From: Firmicutes bacterium HGW-Firmicutes-9
GTDB taxonomy: Bacteria > Bacillota > Clostridia > Christensenellales > CAG-138
Length of the DNA: 64,000 bases
Assembly: GCA_002841395.1 (NCBI GenBank)
Contig: PGZM01000002.1
Span: forward strand, 504,201-568,200
Direction of reading: 5' to 3'
Below, in pieces: positions 52,092 to 61,521 of this stretch. The notes beneath the pieces were generated by a model. The model was not told the DNA's origin. It searched no databases and worked only from the letters and a program-made list of their open reading frames with translations. A program made the position numbers and the translations under genes. Within the stretch, counting starts at the first letter, position 1. Every line of letters begins with the position of its first letter.

Positions 52092-53453
52092 TTATGATGC
52101 AAATCTCAGTGTCGATTGTAAGAGCTGTTTTGCCGCCTGCGGGTTCGTCTTTGCAAGCACGCCGAGCGACGCCATGATATAGCTTTCGTCGAACGCGAGG
52201 CGCATGCCGCCGGGTTTGGGGTAAAGCATCGTGCCGCCCGTGTTGCAGTCCGCGAGTTTACGCAGGATATTCTCGCGCTCCGGCAGCCGCGTCAGCGCGC
52301 CACCCGTGCCGATAATAGTCTTCACCTGCGTTAAATCCTTGCCTTCCGCAGCGGTCGCTCTGCCCTGCGGCGTGTAATAGTGCCGCAATCTCCCTGCGTG
52401 ACGGCTGATTGCGGTCAATCCCGCTTCCAGACACAGGCGCGTCGTCAACTTAAACTGCGCTTCGCTCATCGGGATCGGATGATAGTCCAGCATGACCGCT
52501 GCGACGTCTATCCCCAGCTCTCTGGATAGCTTCGCTTCGCCGATCTGATCCACGAGGTGATATGCGTTGACGAATAACCCAAGATCGCCCTCAACCGTGC
52601 GCTTGTTGAACGGTTCCGGCGCGGTCAGCAGCTGTGCAATCTCGTCCGAGCCATTCGTAACCGAGTGCACGTCCGTAGTCGCCCCGCCGATATCAAGCAC
52701 GATGAGATCGCCGATCTCTTCATACAAGAGCATCGCTGCTTCCATCACAGCGCCGGGGGTCGGCAGGATCGAGCCCGTGACCAGTTCGCGGATGTGCTCC
52801 ATGCCGGGCGCGGAAACGATGTGCTTCTCAAACGCCGCGTGTATTACGCGACGAACGGGTTCGATATTAAGTGCATCGAGGCGCGGATAGACGTTCTCCG
52901 TAATATAGACGGGCACGCCCGTCTGCTCAAAGATCGTTCGGATCGCAGCTTGATTTTGCGCGTTACCCGCGTAGAGCACGGGCGCACCTGTTCCCTCTTG
53001 AGCGATGCGTTTCGCGTTGTAAAGCGCGGTTTCGCGCTCTCCGCCATCCGTTCCGCCCGCAAGCAGAATCAGGTTTGGCCGAATCGCACGCTGTTCCGCA
53101 AGGTCGTCGTCCGTGAGCCTGCCCGCCGTGGTCTGGCGCACGATTGCGCCCGCGCCGAGTGCAGCCGCTCGCGCCGCGTTGACCGTCATGTCGTAGACAA
53201 GTCCGTGGACGCACATTTTGAGGCCGCCCGCCGCGCTCGACGAAGCGAGCAGCTCGCCGTAGTCTAGTTCGCTTGTGCCGAGGCTTGTTTTCAACGCGTC
53301 GATGGCGCAATTCAAGCCCTCGCGAACGTCGCCTTGCTGCACCGTCGTCGCAGCCTGCCCCTGCCCAAGCAAATGCGGCGCGTCACCTAAAGCAAACGCG
53401 CTGACCAGCGTAGTGGTGGAGCCGATCTCGGCGATGAGTACGTCCGCGTGCAT
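52092..53453 (-). CDS. GlmL/MutL-family protein, probable aminomutase reactivase
   Basis: The 453-residue protein has an ASKHA ATPase-like start (DVLIAEIGSTTTLVSAF) and the second phosphate-binding segment LIVLDIGGATTDVHSV. GlmL/MutL proteins accompany B12-dependent mutases such as glutamate mutase and are believed to help reactivate or protect them. Here it follows oraE with one base between the stop and its ATG, so the partner should be ornithine 4,5-aminomutase. No glutamate mutase genes are present. Confidence 0.9.
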   Translation of the reverse strand: MHADVLIAEIGSTTTLVSAFALGDAPHLLGQGQAATTVQQGDVREGLNCAIDALKTSLGTSELDYGELLASSSAAGGLKMCVHGLVYDMTVNAARAAALGAGAIVRQTTAGRLTDDDLAEQRAIRPNLILLAGGTDGGERETALYNAKRIAQEGTGAPVLYAGNAQNQAAIRTIFEQTGVPVYITENVYPRLDALNIEPVRRVIHAAFEKHIVSAPGMEHIRELVTGSILPTPGAVMEAAMLLYEEIGDLIVLDIGGATTDVHSVTNGSDEIAQLLTAPEPFNKRTVEGDLGLFVNAYHLVDQIGEAKLSRELGIDVAAVMLDYHPIPMSEAQFKLTTRLCLEAGLTAISRHAGRLRHYYTPQGRATAAEGKDLTQVKTIIGTGGALTRLPERENILRKLADCNTGGTMLYPKPGGMRLAFDESYIMASLGVLAKTNPQAAKQLLQSTLRFAS

Positions 53454-53454
53454 A

Positions 53455-55674
53455 TTACTCTTTCTCGCGGCGATCGCGTTCTTTGACTAAAAATGTTGCA
53501 ACGTGGTTTCCGTGCGTGCCTCTGCCGAAGCCTGCGTCCGCGCCGGATTCTTTCGCGCGGTCGTGATCGACCTGCGTGCCGCCAGCGGCGAACAGGAGCT
53601 TTTCGCGCACGCCCATCTCCCGAGCGATGCGGTCGATACGGGCGATGTTCTTATAGTGAATATCGTCATGCGAGATGATGACCGACGCGAGCATTGCGTC
53701 CGCGTTGAGTTCGATCGCAGCGCCGACGAGTTTTTCCGGCGGCACGGACGTGCCCAGATAGTGCACCTCGATGCCGTACTTCTCGATGCCGCCGTGCTTG
53801 ATGTCGATGATCTCCCGCAAGCCGACCGAATGCTCGTCCTCGCCGATGGTGCCGCTGACCACGCGCATGGGCTTTCTCTCAATTGCAGCGCGCAGCTCAT
53901 CTTCATCCAGCACATCCGGGTCGGCGGGAATGGTCAGCGAGGTGATGTCGATGTCGAAATCGACCTTGCCTTTAAGTTCAATGCGTGTGCCCTCCGCGCG
54001 GTGCAGCACCTCGCGCGAGATCACTGCGATGTCCTTCAGGTTCATGCGCTTTGCGCACTCGATGGCGGCGGCTTCCGCAATCTTTCGTTCTGTCGGAAAG
54101 CAGAACGTCAGCAGCACCGTACCATCCGCGAGCCATTCCATCTCCGGGCGAATCTTCTCCGCATTCGGCTGGGCGAAGTCTTTCACCGCATCCATGCGCA
54201 GGTAGACGTTGTCGTCCTCGTCGAGTTCGTCGATGTAGACGATCTTTTCCGGCGCTTCGAGCGTGCATCCGCCGATCAGTGCGGCGGGGGTCTTGGGATC
54301 ACCGCCGTATTGCATGACGTTGTTTTTGCCGTAGTGCGCGGTGACGGGCGCCATATAGTCCGCTTCGCGCTTGAACACGGTTCCCGCGCCGATGCCACCG
54401 GAGAGTTTGCGCGCGATGCCATCGCCGTTGCGCTCCGGGAAGAGCCCGCTGTCGACAAACATGCCACTCTCGACCGCTGCAAAATATCCGCCGCACTCAA
54501 TCATCTCTTCCAAGAAGAGCACAGCGCGTTCGGTCAGCTCCCGCGATTTCTCGGTCAAGTAACCATCTTTCTTCAGCTCCACCATCTCCATCAAGCCGTC
54601 TAGTCCGACTAGCGTTTGCTTGGCCGTATCGCAGGCTTCGATGTTATAGATGTGCCAGGGCACATTGCGCCCTTCATCCGGCGTAATAGTGGATTGGATG
54701 TCCGCGCTGGTAAGCTTGCTAACGACCATGTTCAGCACATGCGTCACCGTCGCCTCGCGCGTGCTGGATTCGATGTATTTCGTGTTCATCTGCGCGCGCA
54801 TGCGATAGCCCGTAAAGAGGTTGCGGAGCGCAACTGCATACGGCAAGTCCATATAGACGCAAGGCCCCGGCGTCGCCGTCGGCGGCACGGTGGAAAGGCA
54901 GATATTCTCTTTGGGTACACCGACCTTGTGGCTGTAGAGCGCATTGATCGCGTGCTGCACCATGAGCTCCGGCATGACTTTCCATGCATCCCGCGCGGTG
55001 GCGTTTGCGTTGTGCGCGCCGTCGATCTGCGCCATATTGCCCCAGGCGATGAGCTGCTTGCTCTCCGCCGCGTCCACAAACGAGCGTAGCATATTGATGT
55101 TGCGGTAGATGACGTTGTATTGCGGGTCCTGATGGCATCCGTTGACGCCTTCTTCCGCGAACATGACGGCGATATCGGGGCCTGCCACACCGCTGACGTA
55201 ACTGTGATAGTTGATGGGTCTGCCAACTTCATCCTCGATCAAATCGAGCGCTTTTCGCTGCGCGCGCACCTGCTTGCGGGTGATTGGAACACCGCCGCTT
55301 CCCTGCGGCGTGCCTTCGATCAGGCCGTCATAATGGCTTTGTCCGGAGGTACGGATGACCATGATGTGATCCGCGCCGTGGTGCGCCGCCATGCGCATGC
55401 GGCGGATATCGTCCTCAAAACGACCGCTTGCGATCTCGGTGGTGATGACCGGCATCGGCTGCGGGTCGACATCACCGAAATAGTGCGCGGGCGGAAGCGG
55501 CACACCGTCCTTGAGAGGCTTGCTGCAATCGTGATACGTAAACGGCCCCATGGTGAGGTTCGGCGCGGGTTCGCGCCAAGTCCAGCCCTTGCGGCGCGGG
55601 TGGTAATGCTCCAGATCTTCCAGAATCTTCGCAACGTCGATGTTTTCATCCGGCAACAGACGATAGTCGCTCAT
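53455..55674 (-). CDS. oraE: D-ornithine 4,5-aminomutase, E subunit
   Basis: The 740-residue catalytic subunit has the PLP barrel in its first 500 residues and a C-terminal Rossmann B12 domain. DEHSVG is the cobalamin motif with the lower-ligand His615; the PLP lysine Lys626 lies 11 residues later in IDIKHGG, the spacing known from the C. sticklandii enzyme (His618/Lys629). It moves the delta-amino group of D-ornithine to C4, giving 2,4-diaminopentanoate. Start ATG 55674 follows GGAGG and overlaps oraS by 4 bp. A longer frame upstream lies inside oraS and is not needed. Confidence 0.96.
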   Translation of the reverse strand: MSDYRLLPDENIDVAKILEDLEHYHPRRKGWTWREPAPNLTMGPFTYHDCSKPLKDGVPLPPAHYFGDVDPQPMPVITTEIASGRFEDDIRRMRMAAHHGADHIMVIRTSGQSHYDGLIEGTPQGSGGVPITRKQVRAQRKALDLIEDEVGRPINYHSYVSGVAGPDIAVMFAEEGVNGCHQDPQYNVIYRNINMLRSFVDAAESKQLIAWGNMAQIDGAHNANATARDAWKVMPELMVQHAINALYSHKVGVPKENICLSTVPPTATPGPCVYMDLPYAVALRNLFTGYRMRAQMNTKYIESSTREATVTHVLNMVVSKLTSADIQSTITPDEGRNVPWHIYNIEACDTAKQTLVGLDGLMEMVELKKDGYLTEKSRELTERAVLFLEEMIECGGYFAAVESGMFVDSGLFPERNGDGIARKLSGGIGAGTVFKREADYMAPVTAHYGKNNVMQYGGDPKTPAALIGGCTLEAPEKIVYIDELDEDDNVYLRMDAVKDFAQPNAEKIRPEMEWLADGTVLLTFCFPTERKIAEAAAIECAKRMNLKDIAVISREVLHRAEGTRIELKGKVDFDIDITSLTIPADPDVLDEDELRAAIERKPMRVVSGTIGEDEHSVGLREIIDIKHGGIEKYGIEVHYLGTSVPPEKLVGAAIELNADAMLASVIISHDDIHYKNIARIDRIAREMGVREKLLFAAGGTQVDHDRAKESGADAGFGRGTHGNHVATFLVKERDRREKE

Positions 55675-56036
55675 TGATTGCCTCCAAACAGGCGCGCGGC
55701 CTCTTCCATGTTTGCGGGAACGAGCAACGCAAGCCCAGCCTCGCGAATCCCCTGCCCTGTGTGCTTGCTGTAGCGGTAAACAACGTTGCCCGCACCGTGA
55801 CCAAGCAGACTCTTCTCGACGCAACCGTCTACGATCGCCTTGGCCTCCAGTGAGCTGAATCCCATGCGCAAGAGCACGCTACGCTCTATAGCGGGCGAGG
55901 TGTTCTCTTTCGCAAGCTCCAGCAGCGGATCGACCAGTTGACCCGTCAGCGCCCAGAAACGTGCCTTGAGCTCCTCGTCGCTGAGATGTTTGAGGTGCTC
56001 GCGCCTCGTTTGAAAATCGTCTTCGCGTTTGATCAT
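55671..56036 (-). CDS. oraS: D-ornithine 4,5-aminomutase, S subunit
   Basis: The 121-residue small subunit reads DDFQTRREHLKHLSDEELKARFWALTGQLVDPLLELAKENTSP and ends with GQGIREAGLALLVP, as in known OraS proteins. It forms the alpha2beta2 aminomutase with OraE, whose start overlaps its stop as ATGA. GGGAGGAAG precedes ATG 56036. It follows ortB by 19 bp. Confidence 0.94.
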   Translation of the reverse strand: MIKREDDFQTRREHLKHLSDEELKARFWALTGQLVDPLLELAKENTSPAIERSVLLRMGFSSLEAKAIVDGCVEKSLLGHGAGNVVYRYSKHTGQGIREAGLALLVPANMEEAARLFGGNQ

Positions 56037-56055
56037 ATCTTCCTCCCGATGTTGT

Positions 56056-57462
56056 TCAGGATTTTCTACTGTTTAGTGTTTCGAGAACGAACGATGTACT
56101 CGACTTCGTCTCTTCCGCGAGGAATGCGATGTCGCCCTCCGTCGGCGCGTGATCCACCGTCTCCGCCGCGTGGGTAATCAGCGACCTGCGCATGTGGTCG
56201 AGATCGACGTCCACCGCACGCAAAAGCGATGGATGCGCGGGGAGAATGATGCTCTCGCCCGCGATTTCTTCGCGCGGATTGCCAAGCAGCACTTTAATTC
56301 CGTTTTGCCGCGCGAAGCTCAACTGCGCGCTGCCGTGCTTGCCCGCGCCCGTGTACTCCGTCTCCTGCACGACGACCACCGCATCCTCCGGCAGCTCCTG
56401 CGCCAGCGAGATCGCCGCGGCGAGGCTCGTGTTACCTGCGGGCCCGCGCTCGATGCCTTCCAGCCGCGCGAGAAGCTCCGTCGTGTAAAACACCTCGCCC
56501 TGATTGACCGTCACGTAACGATCCATGTAGCGCAACGGTCTTGCCGCGCTCCGCGGCACATCGCTGCGATCCGGCAAGGTAGAAAACGGCATGCCGAATC
56601 CCGTGTGCCCGGTGGTGAAGGATTTTTTATTGAACTGCGTGTCGCTTGCCATATGCAAGCCCTTGAGGTTGACGCTCGCGGCAACGATCTGCGCCGTGCA
56701 GTTCGCTTTCATCAATCCGCGCGCGGTTCCCGTTAGATTGCCGCCGCCCGCGTTGGTGCAAACGACCACGTCCGGGTCTTTGCCGAGTTGCGTGCGGCAC
56801 TGCTGCGCCACTTCATAGCCAAGCGTCTCGATGCCCGCGATGCCGAACGCAGTGTACAGCGAGGCATTGAAATAGCCCGTGTCTTCGAGCATGCGCAGCA
56901 CGGTGTAGAACAGTTCGGGCCCTACCGAAAGCTGCACAACCTCCGCGCCGAGAGATTCGCACTTGCGCGCTTTTTCGATGATCTCCGGTTGACCAACGCC
57001 GCGCGAATCGTAGCACTCCTGCACGACGATGCACTTTAAGCCGCTCTTCGCGCAGCAGCTTGCGACAGCCGCACCATAGTTCCCGCTCGTCGCGGAAAGC
57101 GCACCACGGTATCCCATACGCTTGGCGTGGTGTATACTCGTCGCGGCTCTGCGCACCTTGAAGCTCCCGCTGGGGTTTGCCGCCTCGTCCTTGACAAAGA
57201 TGCGCGCGCCGTAACCTTCTTTGCTGAGTTTTCGCACAAGCGATGTAATGTTTTTGAGCTCAATCAGCGGCGTGTTGCCGATCGCAAAACCGCGCTGAAT
57301 CTCCGCGACATCCTCCAGTGTATAGCCCGTGGACGCCATCATGCGCTCGTAATCAAATGCGATAGAGCCGCTCTCAAACTGATGATAATCCACACCGACT
57401 GCGTTGCGGATGATCTCCGCTTTACGTGCCATGACGGCGGAAAAGCTGTTATCCCTACTCAT
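56056..57462 (-). CDS. ortB: 2-amino-4-oxopentanoate thiolase, beta subunit
   Basis: The 468-residue fold-type II PLP protein resembles threonine synthase/cysteine synthase: the PLP lysine is Lys102 in NPSGSFKVRRA, with SATSGNYGAAVA as substrate loop and CTNAGGGNLTGTARG as phosphate loop. With OrtA it cleaves 2-amino-4-oxopentanoate with CoA to acetyl-CoA and alanine. Its ATG overlaps the ortA stop by 4 bp. Assignment rests on both the motifs and the operon order ord-ortA-ortB-oraS-oraE. Confidence 0.95.
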   Translation of the reverse strand: MSRDNSFSAVMARKAEIIRNAVGVDYHQFESGSIAFDYERMMASTGYTLEDVAEIQRGFAIGNTPLIELKNITSLVRKLSKEGYGARIFVKDEAANPSGSFKVRRAATSIHHAKRMGYRGALSATSGNYGAAVASCCAKSGLKCIVVQECYDSRGVGQPEIIEKARKCESLGAEVVQLSVGPELFYTVLRMLEDTGYFNASLYTAFGIAGIETLGYEVAQQCRTQLGKDPDVVVCTNAGGGNLTGTARGLMKANCTAQIVAASVNLKGLHMASDTQFNKKSFTTGHTGFGMPFSTLPDRSDVPRSAARPLRYMDRYVTVNQGEVFYTTELLARLEGIERGPAGNTSLAAAISLAQELPEDAVVVVQETEYTGAGKHGSAQLSFARQNGIKVLLGNPREEIAGESIILPAHPSLLRAVDVDLDHMRRSLITHAAETVDHAPTEGDIAFLAEETKSSTSFVLETLNSRKS

Positions 57463-57761
57463 TTCGCGTCACCCCCGAAGAGGAGCGCGAATGCCTCGTC
57501 CCCCGCCTGCTGCAACTCCGGCACAAAATCGCCAAAACTGTGGGTGTAATGCGGCATCTCGTCAACAATCGTGCCTGACACAACGCGACCCGTACGCGTG
57601 GTGACCGTTGCCTCTCCGCTCAACGTCGCGTCGGCGTGCAGATATCCCTTCGTCCACTGCTCCAGCGGCACACGCTTCGTGTCATCCGGCACCGCGGCGG
57701 AACGCTGTTCAGGCGTTAATATGATGCTATGGATGCGAACCCAATCGCCCTTTTTAGCCAT
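57459..57761 (-). CDS. ortA: 2-amino-4-oxopentanoate thiolase, alpha subunit
   Basis: The 100-residue small subunit starts AKKGDWVRIHSIILTPEQRSAAVPDDTKRVPLEQWTKG (in part) and contains GEATVTTRTGRVVSGT, as known OrtA proteins. It has no enzyme motif of its own and works with OrtB. GAGGTGA lies 6 nt before ATG 57761; a GTG at 57770 is less likely because it overlaps this site. It sits between ord (21-bp gap) and ortB (4-bp overlap). Confidence 0.93.
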   Translation of the reverse strand: MAKKGDWVRIHSIILTPEQRSAAVPDDTKRVPLEQWTKGYLHADATLSGEATVTTRTGRVVSGTIVDEMPHYTHSFGDFVPELQQAGDEAFALLFGGDAK

Positions 57762-57782
57762 TTTGTTCACCTCATCCGGCGG

Positions 57783-58841
57783 TTATGCCAGTAAGCCATC
57801 TTCAATCTGATCTCGCATGTCTCCCATGATCGCGTGTGGGACAGGCAGATCGATCATGGTCTTGAGTCCCGGCCGCGCGTTGATCACGTGCGGTATCATA
57901 TTGACGCACATCGCGATGGTGCCGATGCCGCCGTCGACCTCCGGCTGAATCTCCATGTGCACCGGCGGCGTGCCTTCCAGCGTGATATAGTCGCCCGTGT
58001 GCGTGCCGCCGAGTTCCGGCTCGATCTGCTGCGGGTGGATCATGTCGATCTTCACTTTGCCGTCGACATAGCCCTGCCCCGTCATATTCACGCCTGCGAC
58101 GTTTCCGCGCGAGGCAAAGCCATACGGCGATTTGCGGTCGACTTCGGTCAATATCGGCGCCATCTGCTGTGAGAATTCGTCGATTCTCCAGCCCAACGCC
58201 TGCGAAATCAGGCCGACACTTTCGGCAAAGCCGACGTGCCCCGCGAGCTCGCCTTTATCCACGCCATCCTGAAAGGCTTCAGGCGTGAGACCCACGCCCT
58301 GCTCCTGCATGACCAGCGGGCCGAACGGAGAGAGCGAGTTGACCCTGCGGCAGGTGACCTTGTCGACATGCGTCATGCATCCCGTGAGGCAAATAGCGAG
58401 CAGATCCATCATCAGTCCGGGGTTGATGCCCGTGCCGAGTACGGTCACGCCATGCTCTTTCGCGATCTTATCGAGTTCACGGGTGAGTTCCGGCTCTTTC
58501 GCCGCGGGATAGCTCATCTCCTCCGCAGTGCTGATGGCGTTGACGCCGCGGGACAGCACGGTTACGAGTTTTGGATACACTTCTTTTGTGAACGAATCGG
58601 TCGCCACAATGCAGACGTCCGCGCTTTTTTCCGGCAATGCCGTGTCAATGTCGTTTGAGATAATCACGTCCGCGCGATTTCCGCGCGGGATGTCGAGCAG
58701 CGTAAAAATGCTCTTGCCAACGCGATTTGGATGCAAATCACAAACGCCCGTAATCTCCACGCCCGTCTTTTGGAACAGCACCCGTGTGATGCCGCCGCCC
58801 ATTGCGCCAAATCCCCAAACTGCTACCCGGATATTCCGCAT
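57783..58841 (-). CDS. ord: 2,4-diaminopentanoate dehydrogenase
   Basis: The 352-residue protein has a Rossmann start (RVAVWGFGAMGGGITRVL) and the dihydrodipicolinate-reductase-like body seen in Ord (GTGINPGLMMDLLAICLTG, SPFGPLVMQEQGVGLTPEAF). It oxidatively deaminates 2,4-diaminopentanoate to 2-amino-4-oxopentanoate with NAD(P). It is the first gene of the ornithine operon; GGGAGGAAC precedes the ATG. The 89-bp region to the PHP gene is AT-rich and may hold the operon promoter, although boxes are weak. Confidence 0.95.
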   Translation of the reverse strand: MRNIRVAVWGFGAMGGGITRVLFQKTGVEITGVCDLHPNRVGKSIFTLLDIPRGNRADVIISNDIDTALPEKSADVCIVATDSFTKEVYPKLVTVLSRGVNAISTAEEMSYPAAKEPELTRELDKIAKEHGVTVLGTGINPGLMMDLLAICLTGCMTHVDKVTCRRVNSLSPFGPLVMQEQGVGLTPEAFQDGVDKGELAGHVGFAESVGLISQALGWRIDEFSQQMAPILTEVDRKSPYGFASRGNVAGVNMTGQGYVDGKVKIDMIHPQQIEPELGGTHTGDYITLEGTPPVHMEIQPEVDGGIGTIAMCVNMIPHVINARPGLKTMIDLPVPHAIMGDMRDQIEDGLLA

Positions 58842-58930
58842 ACCGTTCCTCCCGCCATATCGGCAAAGAAAATTGAGGTGATGTACTTATTTTGTTTGAT
58901 ATTACTTTTTTCTTGTTTAAATAGAAATGG

Positions 58931-59689
58931 TCAGTCGCGATAAAGTTCGCGCTTCGGAACAAAGAAATCTTCCTGCTGCAAGCCGACCTCTTCGATCATT
59001 TGCTCGACATACGCAAGGTTGCCGATCTGCAGCGCGTTGTGACAGTCGCTGCCCATCGAAAACTTCAGCCCAGCTTGATACGCACGGCGGATCATATCCG
59101 CACCCGGCGCACGCCAAAGGCCGGAAATCTCCAGTGCGACATCATGTTTTTTACAGAGTCCGATCACCGCATCTTCCCATTGGGTCAGAAACGCGGTGCC
59201 GTGCAGCTCATCATACGCGGGCAGTACTGTTGCATGCCCTAGGATATCGACGCGCTGGGTGGAAAACATCTTCTCCATGAGTTGGATAATATAGGCAAGA
59301 TAGTAGCGGTTCATATCGGAAGAATAGTTCTTCTCGTAATGATCTGTGTGTCCCGAACGCTTGGAAAAATACGCGTTCAGCGGGACAAAGCCGCCGCGGC
59401 CGTCCGGCATGCTATGCACGCTAGCGATGATATAATCGAGCTGATCGTCCAGATTGTCCGGAATGTTCAGCTTGTGCTCCATGTTCACTTCCGCGCCACG
59501 ATACACCGGAAACTGCTGGAGCACTTCGAGATAATTCTTCACGTCGTTGAGTGTGTAGATACCGCAGCAGAACAGATGGTCCGAGACGCCAAGGATATGC
59601 CCCTGCTCCTGTTCGACCGAAACGAGATCCTCAATCGGAAACCGCGCGTCGGACATGTTTGTGTGTGTGTGCAGGTCATATAGTTGCAT
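58931..59689 (-). CDS. PHP-domain phosphoesterase
   Basis: The 252-residue protein has PHP metal motifs: DLHTHTNMSDAR at the start, GVSDH, RGAEVNM, HATVLPAYDE and SMGSDCHN near the end. Family members are histidinol-phosphatase-like or other phosphoesterases with a di- or trinuclear metal site. No histidine genes are near, so the substrate is open. ATG 59689 follows GGGAGAG; the upstream extension lacks a site. It precedes ord on the same strand by 89 bp, perhaps by chance. Confidence 0.85.
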   Translation of the reverse strand: MQLYDLHTHTNMSDARFPIEDLVSVEQEQGHILGVSDHLFCCGIYTLNDVKNYLEVLQQFPVYRGAEVNMEHKLNIPDNLDDQLDYIIASVHSMPDGRGGFVPLNAYFSKRSGHTDHYEKNYSSDMNRYYLAYIIQLMEKMFSTQRVDILGHATVLPAYDELHGTAFLTQWEDAVIGLCKKHDVALEISGLWRAPGADMIRRAYQAGLKFSMGSDCHNALQIGNLAYVEQMIEEVGLQQEDFFVPKRELYRD

Positions 59690-60009
59690 GGTGCTCTCCC
59701 GTCGATGTTTCTGCTGCGTCTGCGATCGAATGCTGCCGATTCTCTGTCTTGTAAACTCGATCAACACCCAGACAATATTGCATAAAATCGCTCAACGCTT
59801 ATACAATATACCATGAATGCATACGGGAAAACAAGGGTAGCAAGGCAAGCTTGCTTGTAAAATCGGCATTTTCTACGCTACGCATTCTCGCTTGACAGTC
59901 CATGCCATGACCCATATAATGCAAGCATACAATTCAATTATTCCCCGATTTTCTAAGCTTTTTATGACAGATAACCGAATGCAATCTATATAAGGAGACG
60001 TTTCTACTC
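59690..60009. promoter_or_regulatory. Divergent intergenic region with consensus promoter for the flavodoxin-like gene
   Basis: TTGACA (59892-59897) and TATAAT (59915-59920) with 17-bp spacing are both exact consensus, reading toward the gene at 60010 with a leader of about 83 nt. No ORF or RNA family was recognised in the rest. Confidence 0.88.
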
Positions 60010-60444
60010 ATGAAAACTGCAATATTATATTATTCTTTCAACGGCGCAACCCGAACCGAGGCTGCAAAACGTGCCGCATCCACTGGTGCGGATGTGTATG
60101 AGGTGCTCGAAGCAAAAAAACGCAGACTCTTCTCCGCGTTTCTGGTCGGTTGTCCGCAGGCGCTCGGCAGAAAGGCCTCCGCGATCAAGCCGCTCGACAT
60201 CGACTGGAGTTTATACGATTCCGTCACGCTGATGGCGCCCGTTTGGGCGGGACATCCCGCGCCTGCGTTTAACGCGGCGTTGGAGCTCATCCCGAAGGAT
60301 AAACTGCTGCACATCGCATTGACCTCCGGCGGCGGCGAAACGCCGAAGAGCAAAGAAGCCACCATCGACCTGTTGCGCAAACAGGGCTTCACACTTGCGT
60401 CGTATGAAGACGTGAAATCCGGGCAGCCACCGAAAAAAGCATAA
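60010..60444 (+). CDS. Flavodoxin-like protein
   Basis: The 144-residue protein starts KTAILYYSFNGATRTEAAKRAA, an FMN phosphate-binding loop of the flavodoxin fold with a relaxed motif, and has LMAPVWAGHPAPAFNAAL, the usual second flavin loop. It is probably a small electron carrier or flavin-dependent reductase. A strong consensus promoter and AAGGAG (about 9-13 nt before the ATG) suggest high expression. It is a single gene with its own terminator. Confidence 0.85.
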   Translation: MKTAILYYSFNGATRTEAAKRAASTGADVYEVLEAKKRRLFSAFLVGCPQALGRKASAIKPLDIDWSLYDSVTLMAPVWAGHPAPAFNAALELIPKDKLLHIALTSGGGETPKSKEATIDLLRKQGFTLASYEDVKSGQPPKKA

Positions 60445-60450
60445 AAACTT

Positions 60451-60484
60451 AAAGAGCGTCCGGGAAACCGGACGCTCTTTTTAT
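60451..60484. terminator. Terminator between the flavodoxin-like gene and xdhC-like gene
   Basis: AAAGAGCGTCCGG and CCGGACGCTCTTT form a perfect 13-bp stem with a GAAA tetraloop and a T tract; bidirectional. Confidence 0.94.
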
Positions 60485-60499
60485 TTGTGATATAAACGA

Positions 60500-61477
60500 T
60501 TAACGTTCCGAACAGTACTTGATCAGCTCGGCTGCGACACTCACTGCGATCTCCGCCGGTGTTTCCGCACCGATGGAAAGCCCTATCGGCGCATGCAGTC
60601 GATCCATCTTTTCTTGCGGAATCCCTGTTGCTAGCAGGTTTTCCTTGATCTGCGCAATCTTTCGCTTGCTGCCGATACAACCGATATAATCCACATCTGA
60701 AAGCAGCAGCCAGCGCAAAATCTGTTCGTCTGTTTCGTGTCCGCGGGACATCACAATTGCGTGATCGCGTTTTGCGAGATGCAACAACGGTTGCAAGCTG
60801 GTATATTCACAGAGCAGCACGCGCTCCGCCATCGGGAACAACTCTTGTTTGGCGAATACTTCGCGATCCTCCGCAACCCAGATTCGATACTCCAGCAGTT
60901 CAAGCTGCCGCGCCATGCACTGCGCCACATGACCGCCGCCAAAGAGAATTACACGCGGCGCGAGCTGAATCGGCTCGATCAGCCAGCGGGATTCGCCGCC
61001 GGAAACAGTTGCTTCTTCAGGAACACAGTCGATCCCGCAAGCAGCGCATAAAGCATCTTTGAAAAGCAAGCTGCTTTCAGACGCGCAAGTTTCCAATAAC
61101 TGGCAAACTAGATAAGCATTCTGACCTGTTTCTATCGCTTCTCGCAATTGCTTGCAAAGCGCAAACCCCGCTTCGCCGGAAAACGGGCGAAACAAAATCA
61201 TCACATTGCCGGAATGATCCCCGGATGAATCCGAATGAATCCCGTATGCACGAATCTCACAGATTCCATCATTTAATAACGCGAGCGCATCCTTCCGCGC
61301 GTGAAACTCCATCGAGCCGCCGCCGACTGTGCCGACTTGCGTGCCGGATGTGGTCACGACCATCGAGGTGCCAACGCCGCGCGGCGCACTGCCCGCGCGA
61401 TCGATGATCGTCGCGAGCATGGCGGGCTTGCCCGCAGATAACTCGGTTTCGATTGCGGTAAGCAGCTCTGCGTCCAT
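60500..61477 (-). CDS. XdhC/CoxI family protein
   Basis: The 325-residue protein has an N-terminal XdhC/CoxI segment (MLATIIDRAGSAPRGVGTSMVV, GTVGGGSME) and a C-terminal Rossmann domain (PRVILFGGGHVAQCMAR, VMSRGHETDEQILRWLL, YIGCIGSKRK, LHAPIGLSIGAETPAEIAVSV). XdhC proteins help insert sulfurated molybdenum cofactor into xanthine dehydrogenase-type enzymes. No molybdoenzyme is in the window, so the client lies elsewhere, or the protein serves selenium-dependent hydroxylases as in purine-fermenting clostridia. AGAGGAG precedes the ATG. Confidence 0.9.
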   Translation of the reverse strand: MDAELLTAIETELSAGKPAMLATIIDRAGSAPRGVGTSMVVTTSGTQVGTVGGGSMEFHARKDALALLNDGICEIRAYGIHSDSSGDHSGNVMILFRPFSGEAGFALCKQLREAIETGQNAYLVCQLLETCASESSLLFKDALCAACGIDCVPEEATVSGGESRWLIEPIQLAPRVILFGGGHVAQCMARQLELLEYRIWVAEDREVFAKQELFPMAERVLLCEYTSLQPLLHLAKRDHAIVMSRGHETDEQILRWLLLSDVDYIGCIGSKRKIAQIKENLLATGIPQEKMDRLHAPIGLSIGAETPAEIAVSVAAELIKYCSER

Positions 61478-61521
61478 ACGGCTCCTCTGCGTTCAGGATT
61501 TATCCGAAACAACCGTCGTCC

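Noticed and set aside
53503-54603. 366-codon plus-strand ORF opposite oraE
   Set aside because: Antisense to oraE, which has all catalytic motifs; no ribosome site on the plus strand.
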